The notes: generated by a model from the sequence alone, not told the origin. A stretch of 34,048 nt of DNA from Ruminococcus sp. YE282 (GCA_900101355.1 FMUV01000026.1:1-34048), one strand, 5' to 3'; numbered from the stretch's first letter, positions 15,921 through 24,151 are shown. Translations and numbers: made by a program.

Positions 15921-16580
15921 ATGAGCAGATATAAATATGTTTTGTTTGATTTGGACGGTACTGTGAGCGAAAGCGCACCCGGCATCAGGAAATCACTTGA
16001 ACACGCAATTACTTCACTTGACAAACCGCTTCCGAATCTTGATGATTATACATTATATATAGGCCCTCCGCTTCTTGACACGTTTAGAAATTTGTGCCGC
16101 TTTGACGAGCCCGATTGCCAAAAGGGATTGGTGTTGTACCGTGACTTTTACAATGAAACGGGCAAATACCTGAATAAATTATATGACGGGGTCAAAGAGG
16201 TGCTCAAAAGTATCAGACAAAGCGGCGCAAAAACCGCCGTATGTACTTCAAAGTATGAAAAATTTGCGGAAGAAATTGTTGAAATTCTCGGTGTAACTGA
16301 GTACTTTGACGCTGTTTGCGGTTCAACCTTCGACGGAAGCCGTAAGGATAAGAAAGACCTTATTCCTTATGCGGTGGAGTCGCTTGGAGGAAACATTGAA
16401 ACCGACCGAAAACGCACAGTTATGCTTGGAGACACATATTTTGACGCGCGCGGAGCACGACTTTGCAAGGCCGATTTTGTGGGGGTAAAATACGGATACG
16501 GCTCAATTAAGGCAATGCAGGATGAGGGTGCATCTCTGTTTGCCGATACGCCGAAAGATATTTTAAAGTTAATCGGCTGA
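15921..16580 (+). CDS. HAD-superfamily phosphatase (phosphoglycolate phosphatase-like)
   Basis: 219 residues. Motif I FDLDGTVSES (nucleophile and second Asp), motif II around VCTSKYEKF, a lysine in the RKDKKDLIPY region (motif III) and motif IV MLGDTYFDARGA are all in order, with an alpha-helical cap in between (TFRNLCRF and following). This is the Gph/PpaX-type subfamily; the substrate cannot be read from sequence. ATG 15921 lies 2 bp after the thioesterase TGA, and the ribosome site falls within the end of that gene. A start at the overlapping TTG 15915 is less likely. Followed by DUF4830 after a 24-bp palindrome. Confidence 0.9.
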   Translation: MSRYKYVLFDLDGTVSESAPGIRKSLEHAITSLDKPLPNLDDYTLYIGPPLLDTFRNLCRFDEPDCQKGLVLYRDFYNETGKYLNKLYDGVKEVLKSIRQSGAKTAVCTSKYEKFAEEIVEILGVTEYFDAVCGSTFDGSRKDKKDLIPYAVESLGGNIETDRKRTVMLGDTYFDARGARLCKADFVGVKYGYGSIKAMQDEGASLFADTPKDILKLIG

Positions 16581-16609
16581 CAAGCAGTAATTATACAGAA
16601 GCCTGCGGC

Positions 16610-16633
16610 ATACATATTAATATTAATATGTAT
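16610..16633. repeat. Perfect 24-bp palindrome upstream of the DUF4830 gene
   Basis: ATACATATTAAT (16610-16621) is followed by its exact reverse complement ATTAATATGTAT (16622-16633). It lies between the HAD stop and the GGAGG of the DUF4830 gene. There is no T run, so it is not a standard terminator; an operator or an RNA hairpin is possible. Confidence 0.6.
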
Positions 16634-16651
16634 ATGTGCGGAGGTTTTTAA

Positions 16652-17140
16652 GTGTTTGTATTTAACTTTAAGATGAAGTCATCCAAAATACCGATAATAT
16701 TTTTTGCCGTAATGTCTGCAGCAGCGGCAATTGTTTGCATTGCCTGTATGACAAAAATGCAGGGCAAGCCGCCGTCAAGCGCAACCTGTGATGAAATCGG
16801 GACATATACTTTGCAAGCCGGAAATACGGAAGAACAGTGTTTGTTCCTTGAACAATTCGGATTTGAGCCGGATTCTGAAAATTTTCAAAGCTCCGAAGTG
16901 ATTATACCGAGCGAGTTTAACACCGTGTATGATGAATACAATGAGCTTCAAAAAAAGGTTGGGCTTGATTTAAGCAAATATAAGGGCAAAAACGTTCAAA
17001 AGGTCACATATCCTCTGAAAAACACTGACAACGAAACGGCTGTATTGCTTGTTTTCAGGGATACCGTAATCGGAGGACATATTACAAATGGAGAGTACGG
17101 CGAGGACAACAAGCCGTTGAATTGTTATGGAAAGAATTGA
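16652..17140 (+). CDS. DUF4830 domain membrane-anchored protein
   Basis: 162 residues. A single N-terminal membrane helix (about 13-33, IIFFAVMSAAAAIVCIA) anchors a short extracellular domain. FLEQFGFEP, SEVIIPSEFNTVYDEYNELQKKVGLDL and a GHI/GGH-type C-terminal strand (DTVIGGHITNGEYG) match DUF4830, common in Clostridia and of unknown function. The GTG start follows GGAGG with 7-bp spacing; it gives a basic N-terminus before the helix. The 3' end overlaps the next gene by 14 bp, so the two form one operon. The palindrome just upstream may control both. Confidence 0.82.
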   Translation: MFVFNFKMKSSKIPIIFFAVMSAAAAIVCIACMTKMQGKPPSSATCDEIGTYTLQAGNTEEQCLFLEQFGFEPDSENFQSSEVIIPSEFNTVYDEYNELQKKVGLDLSKYKGKNVQKVTYPLKNTDNETAVLLVFRDTVIGGHITNGEYGEDNKPLNCYGKN

Positions 17141-17849
17141 TAAATTGTTGGTGCAGGGCGGTGCCGGCAGCCGCAGAGATGTGCAAAAAATTATAAGAGA
17201 CGGTCGGGTGCAAATAAACGGTGAGATTTGCAAAAAGCCCGAAACCAAGGCTGATGAAAATTCAGACGTAATTACTGTGGACGGACAGGCTGTAAACTGC
17301 GAAAAGTATATTTATATTATGATGAATAAACCTGCAGGCGTTGTGTCGGCAACTGTTGATAACCGTGACAAAACCGTTATTGATATTTTGCCTCGGGAGA
17401 TGAAGCGCAGCGGACTTTTTCCGGCGGGACGGCTTGACAAAGATACCGAGGGACTTCTGATTATTACGAACGACGGTGTTTTTGCACACAGAATGTTGTC
17501 GCCTAAAAAACACGTAGACAAAACTTATGTTGCCGAGCTTGATAAACCCATAACCGAAGAAACCGTAAAAAGGTTTAAAGATGGGATAATATTTGCCGAC
17601 GGAACAAAATGTTTACCTGCAAAGCTTGAAATTGGGGAAAGTGTTGACAATAAAATCGGCATTGTAACAATCTGCGAGGGTAAATTTCATCAAGTTAAAA
17701 AGATGTTTGAAGCTTGTGGAATAAAAGTTGTGCACCTTAAACGAATTTCTATCGGACAATTATCCCTTGGTAGCAATTTGCCCATAGGAAGCTGTAAATT
17801 AATGACGAATTTGGACAAAAAGTCAGTTTTTATCGGCAATATACACTAA
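17127..17849 (+). CDS. RsuA/RluB-family pseudouridine synthase
   Basis: 240 residues. An N-terminal S4 RNA-binding domain (about 1-55; ERIDKLLVQGGAGSRRD) precedes the catalytic domain. PAGRLDKDTEGLL holds the catalytic Asp104, and the EGKFHQVKKMFEACG motif binds RNA and substrate. Single-uridine modification of 16S or 23S rRNA is expected; RsuA-type (16S position 516) is the likelier choice by length and GKFHQVKKM, but I would not assign the site. The start ATG at 17127 lies inside the DUF4830 gene, 14 bp before its stop. A short weak AAACA-TGTTT hairpin with a T run follows near 17850. Confidence 0.92.
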   Translation: MERIDKLLVQGGAGSRRDVQKIIRDGRVQINGEICKKPETKADENSDVITVDGQAVNCEKYIYIMMNKPAGVVSATVDNRDKTVIDILPREMKRSGLFPAGRLDKDTEGLLIITNDGVFAHRMLSPKKHVDKTYVAELDKPITEETVKRFKDGIIFADGTKCLPAKLEIGESVDNKIGIVTICEGKFHQVKKMFEACGIKVVHLKRISIGQLSLGSNLPIGSCKLMTNLDKKSVFIGNIH

Positions 17850-18001
17850 AAACAGCTTGTTTTTTTTATTTGGTATCGAAATTTAATAAAATATCACAAC
17901 AATATTTAGTCAAAATCGGTATAGTAATAATCTGTTCAAAGTGGTATATTAATAAGCGAAATAAAGTGTAGGGACTTTATTCACAAATGGAGGTATTTAT
18001 A

Positions 18002-19111
18002 ATGGCAAATGTATCATTGAAACACGTTTACAAAATCTATGACGGCGGAGTTACAGCCGTAACAGATTTTAATCTTGAGATTGCAGATAAAGAGTTTATC
18101 ATTCTTGTCGGTCCTTCCGGTTGCGGTAAGTCAACCACACTCAGAATGATTGCAGGTCTTGAAGATATTTCAAAAGGTGAGTTATATATCGGCGACAGAC
18201 TTTCTAACGACGTTGCTCCAAAAGACAGAGATATCGCAATGGTTTTCCAGAACTATGCACTTTATCCGCATATGACCGTTTATGATAATATGGCATTCGG
18301 TCTTAAGCTCAGAAAAACCCCTAAGGAAGAAATCAAGCGCAGAGTTGAAGAGGCTGCACGTATTCTCGGAATCGAGCAGTATCTCGACAGAAAGCCAAAG
18401 GCTCTTTCAGGCGGTCAGAGACAGCGTGTTGCACTTGGTCGTGCTATTGTACGTAACCCAAAGGTATTCTTGCTTGACGAACCGCTTTCAAACTTGGACG
18501 CTAAGCTTCGTGCTCAGATGCGTACAGAGATTTCAAAGCTTTATCAGAGACTCGGCACTACATTTATCTATGTAACCCATGACCAGACAGAAGCTATGAC
18601 AATGGGTACAAGAATCGTTGTTATGAAAGACGGATTTATTCAGCAGGTTGATACTCCACAGCATCTTTATGACTTGCCTTGCAATATGTTCGTTGCAGGA
18701 TTTATCGGTTCACCTCAGATGAACTTCATCAACGCTACTGTTCAGAAGTCAGGTTCTGAGTACACTCTCAACTTTGATAAGTACAAGATTCCTGTTCCTG
18801 CAGATAAGACTGCAAACGGCAAGCTTGATGCTTATGTTGGCAAAGAAGTTGTTTTCGGTATCCGTCCTGAGCACGTTCACGACGAGCCTGAAGAACTTGA
18901 AAAGGCTAAGGTTACACTCGAAGCTAACGTTGACGTTACAGAGCTTATGGGTGCTGAGATTTATCTTTATGTAAATATCGGCGGAACACCGATTACCGCT
19001 CGTGTTGAGCCTACATCTACTGCTCAGCCGGGAGATAAGATTAAAATTACATTCAGTCTTGATAAGATTCATATCTTTGATAAAGATACTGAACAGACAA
19101 TTACAAACTGA
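18002..19111 (+). CDS. msmX: Sugar ABC transporter ATP-binding protein, MsmX/UgpC type
   Basis: 369 residues. Walker A GPSGCGKST (37-45), Q-loop Gln83, signature LSGGQRQR (135-142), Walker B FLLDEP (156-161) and switch His193 are intact. The C-terminal third is the regulatory TOBE/OB domain of CUT1 sugar importers (GIRPEHV, VTLEANVDVTELMGAEIYLY). No permease or binding protein is adjacent, as for MsmX, a shared ATPase that energises several sugar importers encoded elsewhere. ATG 18002 has TGGAGG 8 bp upstream. Monocistronic with a strong terminator. The symbol names the type; orthology is not proven. Confidence 0.9.
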   Translation: MANVSLKHVYKIYDGGVTAVTDFNLEIADKEFIILVGPSGCGKSTTLRMIAGLEDISKGELYIGDRLSNDVAPKDRDIAMVFQNYALYPHMTVYDNMAFGLKLRKTPKEEIKRRVEEAARILGIEQYLDRKPKALSGGQRQRVALGRAIVRNPKVFLLDEPLSNLDAKLRAQMRTEISKLYQRLGTTFIYVTHDQTEAMTMGTRIVVMKDGFIQQVDTPQHLYDLPCNMFVAGFIGSPQMNFINATVQKSGSEYTLNFDKYKIPVPADKTANGKLDAYVGKEVVFGIRPEHVHDEPEELEKAKVTLEANVDVTELMGAEIYLYVNIGGTPITARVEPTSTAQPGDKIKITFSLDKIHIFDKDTEQTITN

Positions 19112-19125
19112 TAATACTTAAAATG

Positions 19126-19145
19126 AGGGCTGTTTCGACAGCCCT
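19126..19145 (+). terminator. Intrinsic terminator of the msmX-type gene
   Basis: AGGGCTGT (19126-19133) pairs perfectly with ACAGCCCT (19138-19145) around a TTCG tetraloop, then TTTTTATTTT. It has the textbook form. Confidence 0.92.
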
Positions 19146-19488
19146 TTTTATTTTGCGTGGCATTTGTATCAAATTTCCGCTTTTTACATAGTTTTCTCAA
19201 GCCTAAATTATCAAAAAACAATGTTTTGTCACAATATCAACACATTGGTGTGTCATTATATAATAAAAAATTAAGCTAAGACAATTTTTAATACTGATTA
19301 AAAGTGGCATTTATACAAATCAGTCATTTAATCGGATATATGCAATGTGCCGAAATGCATAACGGCATTAAAAATTTATATCATATTTATTACAATTAAA
19401 ATATACGTAAAAATGATGTATTTTTTGAATGAGATTTAACATCTTATGCAATTTTTATAAAATTTTCAAAGAAAATTGTAAATAGAGG

Positions 19489-19517
19489 TTGATTTTTTTC
19501 TCGTTTTTGTGTAATAT
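19489..19517 (+). promoter_or_regulatory. Probable promoter of the PucR/CdaR-type gene
   Basis: TTGATT (19489-19494), 17 bp, TAATAT (19512-19517). An extended -10 box TG-N-TATAAT (19560-19568) lies closer but would leave a very short leader. The 480-bp gap 19112-19591 is otherwise very AT-rich, with a small GCCG-CGGC hairpin near 19350-19366 and no coding frame I trust. Confidence 0.5.
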
Positions 19518-19591
19518 GTATATAGAAGAATTGTAACGATATGATATGGGTTGCAATTATGTTATAATGCAGAGAAAAGAGGTACATTTAT

Positions 19592-20677
19592 ATGTCTAAC
19601 AGATTATTTCAGGGCATTGTACACCAGATGAAGGATGCTATTGACAGAACAATCGGTGTTATTGACGAAACTTCTGTTGTTATTGCCTGCTCGGAACTGG
19701 GCAAAATCGGTGAGGTAAACGAAAACATTAATTCGGAAACACTCAGCCTTACAGCTCCGTTTGTTATCAACGGCTACACATACAAATCATTTGGAAGCAG
19801 TGCAAAGTATGACTATGCCGTTTTTGTGCAGGGTACTGATGAATACGCACAAAAGTATGTTCAACTTCTTTCGGTATCTTTTGCAAGCATAAAGCAGTAT
19901 TATGATGAAAAATACGATCGTTCCAATTTTATAAAAAATGTTATTCTTGACAATATTCTTCCGGGTGATATTTATTTAAAGGCAAGAGAACTTCACTTTA
20001 ACAGTGAGGTTTCAAGAGTTTGCCTTTTGATTAAGATTGTTGCCAAGACTGACGTGTCTGCGTATGATATTATTCAAAACCTTTTCCCGGACAAGTCAAA
20101 GGACTTTGTTATCAATATTAACGAGGAAGAAATTGCTCTTGTTAAGGAGGTTAAGGCTGATACCGACGGTCGAGACCTTGAAAAGTTGGCAAGCTCAATT
20201 GCGGATACTTTGTCAAGCGAGTTCTATACTCACTGTGTTGTAGGTATAGGAACAACCGTTACAGGCATCAAGGATTTGGCTCGTTCGTTCAAAGAAGCTC
20301 AGTCAGCTCTTGAAGTTGCAAAGGTATTTGACACCGAGCGCACAATCGTAAGCTATGATAACTTGGGTATTGCCCGTCTTATCTATCAGCTTCCGACAAC
20401 ACTCTGCAAGATGTTCCTTAAAGAGGTATTTAAGCGCGGTTCAATCGAAAGTCTTGACCAGGAAACTTTGTTTACAATTCAGCGTTTCTTTGAAAACAAC
20501 CTGAATGTTTCGGAAACATCACGTAAATTGTTTGTTCACCGCAACACCCTTGTTTACAGACTTGAGAAAATCAAGAAGCTTACCGGTCTTGATTTGCGTG
20601 AGTTTGAAGACGCTATTGTATTTAAGGTAGCACTTATGGTTAAGAAATATCTTAACGCAAGCCCAACAAAGTATTGA
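19592..20677 (+). CDS. PucR/CdaR-family transcriptional regulator
   Basis: 361 residues. The C-terminal 60 residues form the PucR-type helix-turn-helix: LFTIQRFFENNLNVSETS, RKLFVHRNTLVYRLEKIKK, LTGLDLREFEDA. The middle (about 130-270) fits the GGDEF-like CdaR domain (GIGTTVTGIKDLARSFKEA, QSALEVAKVF). The N-terminal 110 residues may sense a ligand. Family members control sugar diacid, purine or amino acid use; the target here is unknown. It follows the MsmX-type ATPase on the same strand but has its own promoter. ATG 19592 has AAAAGAGG upstream. Element E lies right after it in the opposite orientation. Confidence 0.88.
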   Translation: MSNRLFQGIVHQMKDAIDRTIGVIDETSVVIACSELGKIGEVNENINSETLSLTAPFVINGYTYKSFGSSAKYDYAVFVQGTDEYAQKYVQLLSVSFASIKQYYDEKYDRSNFIKNVILDNILPGDIYLKARELHFNSEVSRVCLLIKIVAKTDVSAYDIIQNLFPDKSKDFVININEEEIALVKEVKADTDGRDLEKLASSIADTLSSEFYTHCVVGIGTTVTGIKDLARSFKEAQSALEVAKVFDTERTIVSYDNLGIARLIYQLPTTLCKMFLKEVFKRGSIESLDQETLFTIQRFFENNLNVSETSRKLFVHRNTLVYRLEKIKKLTGLDLREFEDAIVFKVALMVKKYLNASPTKY

Positions 20678-20692
20678 TTTTAAATTCTTAAA

Positions 20693-20857
20693 TCGCAGCA
20701 ACGCTTTGCTTGTAAGAAGCTGAGTTTGTAAACGATTGCAAACGGTGCAAAGGAGCGTTAACTCCTCAGGGCTTCGGTGTGGGATTATAACTCCCTCTGA
20801 AATTCTGACGTGACATCCGCCTTAGAAACGGATAAAATTTGCACTATTATGATTATA
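20693..20857 (-). repeat. Structured intergenic element, copy E
   Basis: On the minus strand: TATAAT (20857-20852), CATAAT, AGTGCA (20845-20840), an ATCCG-CGGAT hairpin, AATTTCAG then GGGA-TTATAA-TCCC, a GGAG-CTCC hairpin, TTTGCACCG (20751-20743), GTTTG-CAAAC, and a GCAAAGC tail shared with copy D. It lies downstream of the PucR gene, antisense to any read-through transcript, and upstream of ftsE. Confidence 0.7.
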
Positions 20858-20984
20858 TTTTGAGTTGTTTAACCCGGAAAACAACAGACAATTGCCGCCT
20901 TATTGCTCAATCAGGCAATAAAATGTTCAGGTTTTTGTTTTGAGTATTAGTTAGTTTTCCGCTTGTGAAATTGCTCCTATTCGT

Positions 20985-21017
20985 TCCTGAACACAAGGTG
21001 ATATTTTGTGTTCAGGA
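20985..21017 (+). promoter_or_regulatory. Strong hairpin in the ftsE leader (possible attenuator)
   Basis: TCCTGAACACAA (20985-20996) pairs perfectly over 12 bp with TTGTGTTCAGGA (21006-21017), then CGATTGATTTTTATT. It is about 45 bp before the ftsE start. A second small hairpin TTGCAC-GTGCAA lies between it and the ribosome site. The T run is interrupted and begins after a spacer, so termination may be partial. The gap 20678-21063 holds this and element E. Confidence 0.5.
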
Positions 21018-21063
21018 CGATTGATTTTTATTGCACTTTAGTGTGCAAAGCAAAGGTGAAATT

Positions 21064-21837
21064 ATGATTGATTTTGAAAATGTATCAAAAACATATCCTA
21101 ATGGTATTCACGCCCTTTATGATGTTAATTTGCACATAGACAAAGGCGAGTTTGTGTTTATCGTTGGTGCTTCGGGTGCCGGCAAGAGTACATTTTTGAA
21201 GCTTATTATGCACGAAGAAACCCCCTCGAACGGTGAGATTACAATTGCCGGCAAAAAAATATCAAAGTTAAAGCGCAAAGAGGTTCCGTATCTTCGCCGT
21301 CATATGGGAATTGTTTTTCAGGACTTCAGACTTATTGATAAAATGACTGTGTTTGATAATGTTGCGTTCGCTATGCGTGCAGTCGGCGAAAACACTGCCA
21401 CAATCAAAAAACGTGTTCCGTATGTATTGAGTCTTGTCGGATTGTCCGACAAAGGAAAGAGAAAGCCAAGCGAGCTTTCCGGAGGCGAACAGCAGCGTGT
21501 CAGCCTTGCGAGGGCACTTGTTAATAATCCTGAAATTATTATTGCAGACGAGCCGACGGGAAACGTTGACCCGGAGCTGTCACATGAAATAATTGAATTG
21601 CTTACAGAGATTAATTCTATGGGCACAACAGTTTTGGTTGTTACCCACGAACACGAGCTTGTGCGTGAGTTTAATCACAGAGTAATAAAAATTGACCACG
21701 GCAGAGTTGTTGATGATACAAGCAAAGATAATATCTCTGACGATTATGACGATATCAAAAACTATGACGACTCTGACGATTATGCAGAGCTTAAACAGTT
21801 TTCTGATGATATTTCTGTCGCTTCGACCGACGAATAA
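21064..21837 (+). CDS. ftsE: Cell division ATP-binding protein FtsE
   Basis: 257 residues; ATPase of the FtsEX complex, cytoplasmic face of the membrane. Walker A GASGAGKST (35-43), Gln86, LSGGEQQR (138-145), IIIADEP (158-164) and His195 are intact, and FQDFRLIDKMTVFDNVAF is the FtsE-specific stretch. Residues 217-257 form an acidic tail (DDYDD, YDDSDDY) beyond the usual end of about 228 residues. ATG 21064 follows AAAGGTG; the upstream frame to 21031 is not family-like. FtsX starts 30 bp after the stop, and the M23 hydrolase after that, forming the standard FtsEX wall-hydrolase operon. Confidence 0.96.
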   Translation: MIDFENVSKTYPNGIHALYDVNLHIDKGEFVFIVGASGAGKSTFLKLIMHEETPSNGEITIAGKKISKLKRKEVPYLRRHMGIVFQDFRLIDKMTVFDNVAFAMRAVGENTATIKKRVPYVLSLVGLSDKGKRKPSELSGGEQQRVSLARALVNNPEIIIADEPTGNVDPELSHEIIELLTEINSMGTTVLVVTHEHELVREFNHRVIKIDHGRVVDDTSKDNISDDYDDIKNYDDSDDYAELKQFSDDISVASTDE

Positions 21838-21867
21838 CGGTCAAAAAAGCTGTGAAAGGAAAGTAGT

Positions 21868-22770
21868 ATGAAAGGCTTTGGCTATCTTGTAAAAGAAGGC
21901 TTGAAGAATGTCTGGGTAAACAGAATAATGAGCATCGCCTCAATTTGCGTGCTTGTCAGCTGCCTTGTGCTTACCGGTTCGGCAACTCTGTTTTCCGTAA
22001 ACGTATCGGAAATGGTTGACCAGGTTGGTCAGAACAACGAAACCACTGTGTATATAAAAGACGGATATTCTCAGCTTGATGCTGTTTATATAGGAAAAGA
22101 AATTGAAAAAATAAGTAATGTTAATTCTGTAACGTTTTATTCAAAAGATGACGCCATACTTCAATTTAAGAATCAATTGGGCGATGAGCTGTTTTCTCAG
22201 ATTGATGAAGACAAAAACCCACTGCCCGACGCATTCATTGTAGTTATGGATGACTTGGAAAAGTATGATGAAACCGTTGCCGAAATTCAGAAAATTGACG
22301 GCGTTGATTCTGTTTTGAACCGCAGAGATTTTGCCGAAAAATTGACTAACATAAGCCATATGGTTAATATAATCGCCATAGGAATTGTCATTGTGCTTGT
22401 TGTTATTTCATTGTTTATTATAGCTAATACCATCCGTGCAACGATGTATTCACGCAGATTTGAAATCAGTATAATGAAGTCGGTCGGCGCAACTAACTCG
22501 TTTGTGCGAATGCCGTTTTTGGTAGAAGGTATGTTAATCGGCTTGATTTCCGCCGCAATTTCGGTTGGCGGTCTTGCCCTTTTGTATGAGGGAATAAGTC
22601 AGGTATTTGTTACAACAAATATTCCGTTTGATTTTATTCCGTTTACCAATGTGTTGTTGCCGGTAGTTGCATCATTTGTTGTTGCAGGTATGTTTGTCGG
22701 CTTTGCAGGAAGCTTCCTGTCTATCCGCAAATATTTGAAAATGGAAGGCAACGAAATTCTCGGATGGTAA
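21868..22770 (+). CDS. ftsX: Cell division permease-like protein FtsX
   Basis: 300 residues, four membrane helices (about 19-43, 166-192, 220-240 and 263-285). The large extracellular loop (about 45-165) carries the segment that in other Gram-positives contacts the wall hydrolase PcsB or CwlO. The juxtamembrane motif RRFEISIMKSVGATNSFVR is diagnostic for FtsX. It couples ATP hydrolysis by FtsE to activation of an extracellular hydrolase. AAAGGAAAG precedes the ATG. The stop TAA is 20 bp before the M23 hydrolase start, supporting one transcript. Confidence 0.96.
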   Translation: MKGFGYLVKEGLKNVWVNRIMSIASICVLVSCLVLTGSATLFSVNVSEMVDQVGQNNETTVYIKDGYSQLDAVYIGKEIEKISNVNSVTFYSKDDAILQFKNQLGDELFSQIDEDKNPLPDAFIVVMDDLEKYDETVAEIQKIDGVDSVLNRRDFAEKLTNISHMVNIIAIGIVIVLVVISLFIIANTIRATMYSRRFEISIMKSVGATNSFVRMPFLVEGMLIGLISAAISVGGLALLYEGISQVFVTTNIPFDFIPFTNVLLPVVASFVVAGMFVGFAGSFLSIRKYLKMEGNEILGW

Positions 22771-22790
22771 TTTTTAATAAGGAGAAATAT

Positions 22791-24074
22791 ATGAAGCTTA
22801 AAAGAATTTTATGCGCATTGCTCAGCGTATGTATGATATCTTTGCCTATATCAATGTCTGTTTTCAGCGCAGGCGCAGAAAGTATCAGTTCGCTCCAGCA
22901 AAAGCTTGAAGACCTTGAAAAACAGAACAAGGACTATCAGAGTATTCTTGATAAGGCAGAATCAGACATTAAGGACAAAGAAGAATATAAGGATGCCCTT
23001 GTAAATAAAATTAAAAATCTTAATGACAAGATCGCTATAACAAGGGAATCTATTGAAGCTCTCAACAGCGATATTGAAGCTAAGCAGACTGATATTAATA
23101 ACGCTAATTCTGACATTAAATCTCAGGTTGACGCACTTTGCGTTCGTTTGAGAACCATTTATATGGCAGGCAGCGCAAGTGATTTGGAAATAATTCTCGG
23201 AGCCAAGGATTTTTCGGACTTTGTTGATAAAATGGAGCTTGTAAAAACTCTTTCTAATTACGACAAAAAACTGATAGGCGAAATTACCGATAAACTTGAC
23301 AGCGTTTCGGAGCAAAAGGAATCGCTTGAAAACGATAAGGCAGACCTTGAGTCAAAGCAGGATTCTTTGCAGGCTGACCTTGATGATTTAAATGACACTC
23401 TTGAAAAGAATGAAGAAATTCTGAAAAATCTTTATACAGAGAGCGATAATGCAAAAAGTGCCATTGAAAGTGCAGTGGGCGAGAGTGATGAAATTCAAGC
23501 TAAGATTGCATCTTATTATGCAAAACAGGCCGCTGCGGCACAAGAGGCTGCTCAGAAAGCTCAAGAGGCGGACAAAGCAAACAATAACTCGGGTTCATCA
23601 AATACCGATGGCTCATCAAGCGGTAGCAGCGGTGACATAACACCGTCATCATCAGGATTTACATGGCCTTGTCCCGGATTTTATTATCTGTCATCGCTTT
23701 GGAATGAAGACAGAACTACATATAATCACGGTGCAATTGATATTGCCGGAGCGGGAATTATGGGTGCTTCGGTAGTTGCTGCCGACAACGGCACAGTAAT
23801 TGATACATATAATTCCTGTTATCACAACTGGGGCAAGAACGGAAGCTGCGGTTGCAACGGCGGTTACGGCAACTATGTTATGATTGACCACGGCAACGGC
23901 AAAGTTACTGTTTACGGTCACTTCACAAATGTTATTGTCAGTCCGGGTCAAACGGTGAAAAAAGGTCAGACCATAGGCTACGTTGGCTCAACGGGCAACT
24001 CAACAGGTCCGCACCTGCACTTTGAATGCAGATACAACGGGGTTAAGTATAATCCTATGACTGAGTACGAATAA
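22791..24074 (+). CDS. Secreted coiled-coil M23 peptidase (PcsB/CwlO/EnvC-like)
   Basis: 427 residues. A signal peptide (1 to about 29, ending in VFSAGA) leads to a long coiled coil (31-235), an Ala/Gln/Lys linker (240-263), a Ser/Gly/Asn linker (264-288) and a LytM/M23 endopeptidase domain. Zinc ligands: His313 and Asp317 in NHGAIDIAG, His410 in GPHLHFE, with catalytic His377 (VYGHF) and His408. An insertion between strands carries three cysteines, Cys343, Cys353 and Cys355, possibly a disulfide. In this operon FtsEX very likely opens its coiled coil to control septal or lateral wall cleavage. ATG 22791 follows AAGGAG; the GTAA end of ftsX is just upstream. Confidence 0.92.
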   Translation: MKLKRILCALLSVCMISLPISMSVFSAGAESISSLQQKLEDLEKQNKDYQSILDKAESDIKDKEEYKDALVNKIKNLNDKIAITRESIEALNSDIEAKQTDINNANSDIKSQVDALCVRLRTIYMAGSASDLEIILGAKDFSDFVDKMELVKTLSNYDKKLIGEITDKLDSVSEQKESLENDKADLESKQDSLQADLDDLNDTLEKNEEILKNLYTESDNAKSAIESAVGESDEIQAKIASYYAKQAAAAQEAAQKAQEADKANNNSGSSNTDGSSSGSSGDITPSSSGFTWPCPGFYYLSSLWNEDRTTYNHGAIDIAGAGIMGASVVAADNGTVIDTYNSCYHNWGKNGSCGCNGGYGNYVMIDHGNGKVTVYGHFTNVIVSPGQTVKKGQTIGYVGSTGNSTGPHLHFECRYNGVKYNPMTEYE

Positions 24075-24090
24075 TTGTTAATCAAAATTA

Positions 24091-24151
24091 ATCCTCCCGC
24101 ATATAAATTGTTAAGGCAATTTTGTCTTAGCAGATATGTGGGGGGATTTTT
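24091..24151 (+). terminator. Terminator of the ftsEX operon overlapping the next gene's ribosome site
   Basis: ATCCTCCCGCATAT (24091-24104) pairs over 14 bp (two G-U pairs) with ATATGTGGGGGGAT (24134-24147), with a nested AAATTG-CAATTT hairpin in the loop, then TTTTTT. The GGGGGG of the 3' arm is also the only ribosome site of the following TTG-start gene. Confidence 0.65.
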
